DNA of 64,000 nt from Streptosporangium canum (GTDB lineage Bacteria; Actinomycetota; Actinomycetes; Streptosporangiales; Streptosporangiaceae): positions 1 to 64,000 of the forward strand of contig NZ_FOQY01000014.1 in NCBI RefSeq assembly GCF_900113865.1. Direction: 5' to 3'. The notes under the pieces are model-generated. The model saw nothing but the letters and a program-made list of their open reading frames with translations. It did no database searches and had not been told where the DNA came from. Position numbers and translations under genes: made by a program. Of the stretch, positions 59,230 through 64,000 are shown one piece after another (position 1 is the stretch's first letter; every line of letters begins with the position of its first letter).

Positions 59230-60684
59230 CTAGTAGGCCCCTTCTCCGCCGGTGACGGCGCTCCAGGTTTTCCAGAGGATCTGCAGGTCCAGGAAGAGTG
59301 ACCAGTTCTCGACGTAGCGCAGGTCCAGGCGGACCGACTCCTCCCACGTCAGGTCGGAGCGGCCGCTGACCTGCCACAGACCGGTCATGCCGGGCTTGAC
59401 GACCAGGCGGCGGCGCACGTCCTCGCCGTACTGCTTGACCTCTTCGGGCAGCGGGGGCCGCGGCCCGACCAGCGACATCTCCCCGCGGAGCACGTTGAGC
59501 AGCTGCGGCAGCTCGTCGAGGGAGTAACGGCGGAGGAAGGCTCCCACACGGGTGATCCGTGGATCGTTCCTCATTTTGAAGAGCACGCCGTCGAACTCGT
59601 TGTGCCGCTGGAGGTCCGTCTTGAGCCGTTCCGCGTCGTTGACCATGGTGCGGAACTTCACGACGTTGAACTCCCGGCCGCCCCTGCCGACTCTGACCTG
59701 CCGGAACAGGGCCGGGCCCGTGCTGGTCGTGCGGATCAGCAGGGTGATGACCAGCATGGGGACGGACAGCACCAGCAGGGCCAGGCCCGCGCCGACCCGG
59801 TCGAACAGGTTCTTGGCGAGGTGCTTGGCGCCGTCGAACTCGGGATGCTCGACGTGGAGCAGCGGCATCCCGGCCACCGGGCGGATGCTGATGCGCGGGC
59901 CCGCCACGTCCATGAGCGCGGGCGCCACGAACAGGTCGGTGCGGGCGTCCTCCAGGCCCCAGGCGAGCCGGCGCAGTGCCGCGCCGTCCAGTTCGGGGCA
60001 GGCCAGGATGGCGACGGTGTCGGCGTTGACCTCGGCCACCACGTCGGGGACGTCGCCGAAGCCCCCGAGGACCGGGACCCCGTCGATGTCCAGGCCCTCG
60101 GAGCCCGACGGCAGGCACGCGGCGACCACCGTCATGCCGTGGTGCGGTTGCCTCCGCAGCTGCATCACCAGATCGAGCACCGACTCCCGGTGCCCGACGA
60201 CGACCACCTGGCGCATGTACTCCCCGAAGGAGCGCCGCCGGTGGAGCCGTTTCCGCATCCGGTACCGGAAAACGATCGTGAGAATGAGGGCGAGAGGGAA
60301 CATCGCCATTACGAAACTACGAGCAATAGTTGTCTGCGTGGCATAAGCCCCGATCGCGACAGCAGCGGTCAAACCAACCCCGCCGTCGAAAACCGCCCGA
60401 AACTCCTCCGTCCCCTCACCATGCGCACGCTTGCGGTAAGCGCCTCCCACCGCCAGGGAGAACGGCCACGCCAGGGCGAGTCCGAGCCCCAGAAGCGCCT
60501 CCGTCCCCGGAATGTAGGCGCCGAACCAGAGGCGGACCCCCAGGACCGCCTCGCAGGCGACCACCGCGCACGCGAGGTCCCCGGCCAGCAGAATCCTCGC
60601 GTAGGACCGCGTCCAGATGCTCGGAGCGGCGCGTACCGAACTGCCGAGGAGCGCGACAGCGGGCTCCTGTGTCCCCACCCTCAT
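59230..60684 (-). CDS. Polyprenyl-phosphate sugar-1-phosphate transferase (WbaP/CpsE-like)
   Basis: 484 residues from ATG 60684. It starts repeat-unit synthesis by moving a sugar-1-phosphate to undecaprenyl phosphate. Four N-terminal helices (about 25-130) are followed by a cytoplasmic Rossmann-like domain (YMRQVVVVGHRESVLDLVMQLRR), a fifth hydrophobic segment (GAGLALLVLSVPMLVITLLIR), and the catalytic Bac_transf domain. That domain has VKFRTMVNDAERLKTDLQRHNEFDGVLFKMRNDPRITRVG, SLDELPQLLNVLRGEMSLVGPRPPLPEE and the C-terminal PGMTGLWQVSGRSDLTWEESVRLDLRYVENWSL. It is the first gene of the minus-strand rml operon. Confidence 0.94.
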   Translation of the reverse strand: MRVGTQEPAVALLGSSVRAAPSIWTRSYARILLAGDLACAVVACEAVLGVRLWFGAYIPGTEALLGLGLALAWPFSLAVGGAYRKRAHGEGTEEFRAVFDGGVGLTAAVAIGAYATQTTIARSFVMAMFPLALILTIVFRYRMRKRLHRRRSFGEYMRQVVVVGHRESVLDLVMQLRRQPHHGMTVVAACLPSGSEGLDIDGVPVLGGFGDVPDVVAEVNADTVAILACPELDGAALRRLAWGLEDARTDLFVAPALMDVAGPRISIRPVAGMPLLHVEHPEFDGAKHLAKNLFDRVGAGLALLVLSVPMLVITLLIRTTSTGPALFRQVRVGRGGREFNVVKFRTMVNDAERLKTDLQRHNEFDGVLFKMRNDPRITRVGAFLRRYSLDELPQLLNVLRGEMSLVGPRPPLPEEVKQYGEDVRRRLVVKPGMTGLWQVSGRSDLTWEESVRLDLRYVENWSLFLDLQILWKTWSAVTGGEGAY

Positions 60685-60927
60685 ACCCCACCCCACCCAG
60701 ATGCCCCAGCGTTAACAGATAACGAGACGCCCGCCTCGTTTCATTGGTTGACAGATTTCTCTAATGCATCAGGAGCGTGGATACCCATGGAAATCCTAGT
60801 GATCAAGATTTGGCAGGGGAATACTGGCCTCTGTCCACTACTGGCCTAAGTGGGGCAGACGGAACATCTTGACGGAACGGTCCAAACATGTAGGTTTGCC
60901 GCTTCTGATCCGTCCGGAGACAAGGAA

Positions 60928-61272
60928 TTAGTCGTACTCGAAATCCGGCAGGGGGGACGGGGGCTCAGGGCTGCGCCAGACGACGACATAGTCGTCGCGG
61001 GCGGCGTCGACCGCCTCGCCGAGCCGGTCGAGGTCGAAATCCGGAAGGTAGCGGAGACGGGCCAGGAAAGCGGTATCGGTGGCCGACTGGGGAACCACGC
61101 ACCCCTGGCCGTCACGATCGAGGAGTATGTACAGGATGTCCGGGTCACCCACGACGCGCACCTCGACGACGTCCTCCCACGCGAGGGCGTCAACGCTGCC
61201 GTCCGCGTAGTGGCGGGTCACGCCTTCTTCGGTGACATACACGTAGGAGTCCGGCACTGAATTGCCGTGCAT
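60928..61272 (-). CDS. Small protein of unknown function
   Basis: 114 residues from ATG 61272. No strong Shine-Dalgarno sequence precedes it. The sequence reads SYVYVTEEGVTRHYADGSVDALAWEDVVEVRVV, then ILYILLDRDGQGCVVPQSATDTAFLARLRYLPDFDLDRL and an acidic end. This looks like a small PH-like or immunity-protein-like beta fold, but the assignment is tentative. It stands alone between the PGT gene and a repeat-filled spacer. Confidence 0.6.
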   Translation of the reverse strand: MHGNSVPDSYVYVTEEGVTRHYADGSVDALAWEDVVEVRVVGDPDILYILLDRDGQGCVVPQSATDTAFLARLRYLPDFDLDRLGEAVDAARDDYVVVWRSPEPPSPLPDFEYD

Positions 61273-61376
61273 GGCCGCGATTGTGACGACTCCAGGGCAT
61301 CCGGTGCAAGAGAAGCGCGCAAGTCGGGCGACCGGCGCGGGCACGCGAACCGCCCCGCTACCGCCCACTCCGGCAG

Positions 61377-61531
61377 CGCCCCAGGCACGTGATCGCCGCC
61401 CGCCCCCGGACCGCCGCTACCTCACGTCCTGACCACGCCCCAGGCACATCCCGGACCGCCGCTACCTCACGTCCTGACCGCGCCCCGGGCACATGACCGC
61501 CGCCCGCCCCCGTACGGCTACTCCGCGCCCC
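61377..61531. repeat. 45-59 bp tandem copies of the gntR 3' end
   Basis: Segments beginning cgccccaggcac or cgccccgggcac start at 61377, 61436 and 61481. A fourth, cgccccagcc at 61526, is inside the end of gntR. The block ggaccgccgctacctcacgt occurs at 61408 and 61453. The array fills the spacer downstream of gntR. Confidence 0.8.
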
Positions 61532-62141
61532 AGCCGTGATCCAGGTGCGCGGCCACGGCCCGTCTCGCCGTCTCCACCGGCCCCCGGCCGATCGCGTCGA
61601 GCAGGTCCCGGTGCTCGGACACCAGCACGTCCCGGTCGGCGTAGACGGCGCGCAGGCGTACCAGGCCGAGGCGGGTCTCGGCGGCCAGCGTGGCGTAGAG
61701 CCGCTCCAGCCGGGGACTGCCCACCGCGACGATCAGCGCCTGGTGCAGCGCCATGTGCTCGGCCACCACGTCGGACCAGGGGGCGTCACCGGGCAGCCCG
61801 GCCATCCGCACCAGCGCCCCGTCCGCCTCCTCCACCCGCCGCCCGGCCAGGGAGGTGGCCATCAGGTCCTCCAGCGGGCGCCGCACGAACATCAGGTCGT
61901 CCAGATCGGCCAGGGTCACCTCGGCCACCTGGGCGCTGCGGTGCCGTTCGCGTCTGAGCAGCCCCTCGTGCACGAGCACGGCCAGCGCCTCCCGGACGGT
62001 CGGCCGGGCCACGCCGTACAGGGCGGAGAGCTCCTGTTCCGGCAGCGGGGTGCCCGGCGGCATCTCGCCGGACAGGACCCGGCGGCGCAGGGCGTCGGCG
62101 AGGGCGCTGACGGCGGAGACGGGGCGGAGCGGAATGGTCAC
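61518..62141 (-). CDS. GntR family regulator with FCD domain
   Basis: 207 residues from GTG 62141, whose GTGA overlaps the eamA stop. The winged helix is near the N terminus (ALADALRRRVLSGEMPPGTPLPEQELSALYGVARPTVREALAVLVHEGLLRRE). The FCD effector domain follows, with metal-binding-type His residues (EHMALHQALIVAVGS and VLVSEHRDLLDAI). FCD regulators commonly bind organic acids or sugars. A consensus FadR-type operator sits upstream of the operon (63018-63028), so it probably represses eamA and itself. The gene's end is the source of the repeats downstream. Confidence 0.9.
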   Translation of the reverse strand: MTIPLRPVSAVSALADALRRRVLSGEMPPGTPLPEQELSALYGVARPTVREALAVLVHEGLLRRERHRSAQVAEVTLADLDDLMFVRRPLEDLMATSLAGRRVEEADGALVRMAGLPGDAPWSDVVAEHMALHQALIVAVGSPRLERLYATLAAETRLGLVRLRAVYADRDVLVSEHRDLLDAIGRGPVETARRAVAAHLDHGWGAE

Positions 62142-63010
62142 GCCGACGACTCTATTGCCGCGGCTCGGCCCTGGCGGCTGGACCACCGTTCGGGAAGGGC
62201 CACCACGACCAGGCTCGCGCCGAGCAGCACCAGCCCCGCGGCCGAGACGAGCGTGAGTTGTTCGCCGAGAACCACGACGCCGAGCAGGGCGGCGACCGCG
62301 GGCTCGGCGAGCGCGAGGGTGGCGGCGGTCGCGACAGGGGTGGTGCGCAGTCCTCTGCCGTACAGGATGTAGGCCAGTGCGGTGGTGGCGCAGCCGAGGT
62401 AGAGGGCGGTGAGCAGGCCGCGCGGCTCGGCGAGCCAGGCGGTGCCCGTCCACAGCAGGACCGGGAGCATCACGACCGCGGCCCCGCCGAACATGGCGCC
62501 CATCACCGCGTCGGAGGAGGCTCCCGTACCGATCACCCGGGCCGCCGTCACCGCGTAGAACGCGTAGAGCAGGCCGCCGAGCAGCGCGAGCAGGATCCCG
62601 TCCAGCCGCGCCTGGCCGCCCCCGCCGGTGAGTACGGCGCAGCCCGCGATCGCCACCGCGGTCGCCCCGGCCCAGCGCCGGGTGGGGGGCACCCGGTCCA
62701 GTGCCCAGGAGAGCAGGCCGGTGAAGACGGGGCCGCTGCCGATGGCGACCACGGTGCCGACGGCCACGCCGGTCCGGCTGACCGCGGCGAAGAAACAGAG
62801 CTGGTAGGCGGCCACGGCCACCGCGGCCGGCAGGAGCAGGGCCGGGCGCGGCAGGGACCGGACGGCCGGGCCCACGGCGACCGCGAGCACCAGCCCGCCG
62901 ATCACCAGGCGGGCAGCGGCCAGGGAGATCGGGTCGACGCCGGCGACGAGCAGTCCGGCGGTGCCCGCGGTGCCCCAGAGCACGGCGGCACCCACGACGG
63001 CGAGCTTCAT
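62138..63010 (-). CDS. EamA family (DMT) transporter
   Basis: 290 residues from ATG 63010 (TTG 63028 would add six residues and run into the operator). Ten hydrophobic helices form two EamA repeats, the first from KLAVVGAAVLWGTAGTAGLLVAGVDPISLAAARLVIGGL and the second from LDGILLALLGGLLYAFYAVTAARVIG. The end of the second repeat, ATAATLALAEPAVAALLGVVVLGEQLTLVSAAGLVLLGASLVVV, is the family's best marker. Members export or import amino acids, nucleotides or small metabolites. The substrate is unknown. It is followed at once by its likely regulator. Confidence 0.9.
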   Translation of the reverse strand: MKLAVVGAAVLWGTAGTAGLLVAGVDPISLAAARLVIGGLVLAVAVGPAVRSLPRPALLLPAAVAVAAYQLCFFAAVSRTGVAVGTVVAIGSGPVFTGLLSWALDRVPPTRRWAGATAVAIAGCAVLTGGGGQARLDGILLALLGGLLYAFYAVTAARVIGTGASSDAVMGAMFGGAAVVMLPVLLWTGTAWLAEPRGLLTALYLGCATTALAYILYGRGLRTTPVATAATLALAEPAVAALLGVVVLGEQLTLVSAAGLVLLGASLVVVALPERWSSRQGRAAAIESSA

Positions 63011-63017
63011 CCCCAAA

Positions 63018-63028
63018 TTGTCTGACAA
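63018..63028 (-). promoter_or_regulatory. FadR-type operator upstream of eamA-gntR
   Basis: TTGTCTGACAA is a perfect inverted repeat (TTGTC, T, GACAA). It fits the consensus TNGTNNNACNA for FadR/FCD-type GntR operators. It begins 8 bp before the eamA ATG; a further half-site, AGACAAC, follows at 63031. The position suits repression by the neighbouring GntR protein. Confidence 0.65.
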
Positions 63029-63110
63029 CTAGACAACTCAGTCAAGCCGAGGGGGTAACGAAGGTCCAGCTCAGGGCATGCGAAGGAGATCCGGCCTCGG
63101 GCCGCCGGGC

Positions 63111-63452
63111 CTACAGGGCGATCCGCGCCGTGCTCGCCGAGGCCGTCGGCGACGACGCCCCGGGGGAGGCCTTCCTGTCGGTCCTCTTCCTGACCGACTG
63201 AGCCGTGGCCACGCAGTGAGCGCACAGGGCCCCGCCCCGCCCCTCCGCACAGGTGCAGTACCAGCGCAGGACGCCGTCGACGACCCGGAACTCCACATAC
63301 GCGGCGCCGTCGTCCACCTCCGCGGTGATCAGTGACGGGCTGAACCTGACGAGCTGTACCGCCCCCGACCTCTCCAGCTCGCCGCCGTGCGCCAGAGCCG
63401 CCTCCGCCGCACGGTCAGCCTCCAGCCCGATCAGTTCCGCGATCTGCTTCAT
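63111..63452 (-). CDS. Small SWIM zinc-finger protein
   Basis: 113 residues from ATG 63452, chosen for the GGGGGG eight bases upstream. After a helical N terminus (MKQIAELIGLEADRAAEAALAHGGELERSG) comes a strand region (VQLVRFSPSLITAEVDDGAAYVEFRVV) and then the SWIM motif WYCTCAEGRGGALCAHCVA (CxC, then CxHC). SWIM domains bind zinc and nucleic acids or proteins. The C-terminal 25 residues are Ser/Ala/Thr-rich. A SWIM domain standing alone in a protein this small is common in actinomycetes, but its job is unknown. Confidence 0.82.
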   Translation of the reverse strand: MKQIAELIGLEADRAAEAALAHGGELERSGAVQLVRFSPSLITAEVDDGAAYVEFRVVDGVLRWYCTCAEGRGGALCAHCVATAQSVRKRTDRKASPGASSPTASASTARIAL

Positions 63453-63624
63453 GAGCACATCCCCCCTCTCTCTGGAAGACGTGCCCCGGGCGGCGTTGGT
63501 TCGCAGTAGCCCGAAAGCTACAAATCCTTTCTTGATATGAATCACCCGCATCTCTGGTCGTCGATGATCCGCGTTGCTAGGGTTTCGCCACTGTTAACCG
63601 CACATATCTGTAGTGCGAGGTATT

Positions 63625-64000
63625 ATGGTCGGCCGCAACCACTCGATCAGGGTCAAAATTTTCACCCTCCTTATAGTGCCGATTGTCTCTCTTGTGGCGA
63701 TTTGGGCATTTGCGGCGACCCTCACCCTCCAGAGCGGCCAGGAACTGCTCCGGGCCGGCGAGGGATACGAACGCGGCGTCCTCCCCACCCGGGCGGTGAC
63801 CACCGCGATCCAGCACGAACGGCTGCTGTCCCTGTCCGTCCTGGGCGGCTCGACGATCTCGCGCACCGAACTCGACGCCCAGCGGATCCGGACGAACACC
63901 GCCCGGGCGGATCTGGAGCGGCTGGCCCCCACCCTCCGGGAGGGCACGGCCCCGGCCGTGCGGGACCGCCTGGTCAAGCTCCTGAGCTCGCTGGAGCGGC
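63625..64000 (+). CDS. Nitrate/nitrite-sensing histidine kinase, N-terminal part (cut by window edge)
   Basis: 125 residues are visible from ATG 63625 (GCGAGG upstream); the frame is open at the end. After a short basic start (MVGRNHSIRVKIFTLLIVPIVSLVAIWAF) with one membrane helix, the extracytoplasmic part begins ATLTLQSGQELLRAG and holds VLPTRAVTTAIQHERLLSLSVLG, the start of a NIT domain. This matches the CvnA-type sensor kinase that opens actinomycete conservons, usually followed by roadblock, DUF742 and GTP-binding genes. Those genes would lie right of the window. The kinase domain is not seen. Confidence 0.82.
   Translation, partial: MVGRNHSIRVKIFTLLIVPIVSLVAIWAFAATLTLQSGQELLRAGEGYERGVLPTRAVTTAIQHERLLSLSVLGGSTISRTELDAQRIRTNTARADLERLAPTLREGTAPAVRDRLVKLLSSLER

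Overview
The window is about 70 percent G+C, uses GTG and TTG starts freely, and chains genes with ATGA/GTGA overlaps. With an ECF41-type sigma factor, a partial second complex I locus beside htpX and a 2-oxoacid:ferredoxin oxidoreductase, and a nitrate/nitrite-sensing kinase start at the right edge, this points to a filamentous actinomycete. A Streptosporangium/Nonomuraea-like host is my guess and is not proven by the sequence.

Layout. 1-485: truncated IS5-like transposase. 486-1954: gene-poor spacer with degenerate repeats. 1955-4692: two paralogous secreted propeller-like proteins around an FMN-binding oxidase-like protein. 4787-13119 (minus): nuoI-J-K-L-M-N followed by htpX. 13308-20014: a 7 kb block holding a membrane Ser/Thr kinase with inverted domain order, an epoxide hydrolase, and an FAD oxidoreductase divergent from an ECF41 sigma factor, then a two-helix membrane protein. 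20193-22746 (minus): nuoA-B-C-H. 22917-24437: lipoprotein polysaccharide deacetylase. 24835-27727: korAB, closed by a strong terminator. The nuo genes here lack nuoD, E, F and G.

27906-60684 is a large surface-polysaccharide locus. It holds a polyprenyl-phosphate sugar-1-phosphate transferase, rmlABCD, several glycosyltransferases, a Wzx-like flippase, a Wzy/ligase-like protein, two Wzz-like chain-length proteins, acyl- and methyltransferases, a nucleotide-sugar dehydrogenase, and two nearly identical secreted beta-helix proteins. Inside it six minus-strand genes run in a tightly coupled chain (C-methyltransferase, nucleotidyltransferase, PIG-L deacetylase, epimerase, DUF4910 aminopeptidase-like protein, and a protein with two Cys-rich modules). 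This is the best candidate for an undescribed sugar-tailoring pathway. The right end holds a small unknown gene, an eamA-gntR operon with a FadR-type operator, a SWIM zinc-finger protein and the start of a sensor kinase.

A pattern runs through the window: many intergenic spacers are tandem copies (about 18-59 bp period) of the neighbouring gene's own end or start. One of them has triplicated the nuoH start region and created a coupled mini-ORF.
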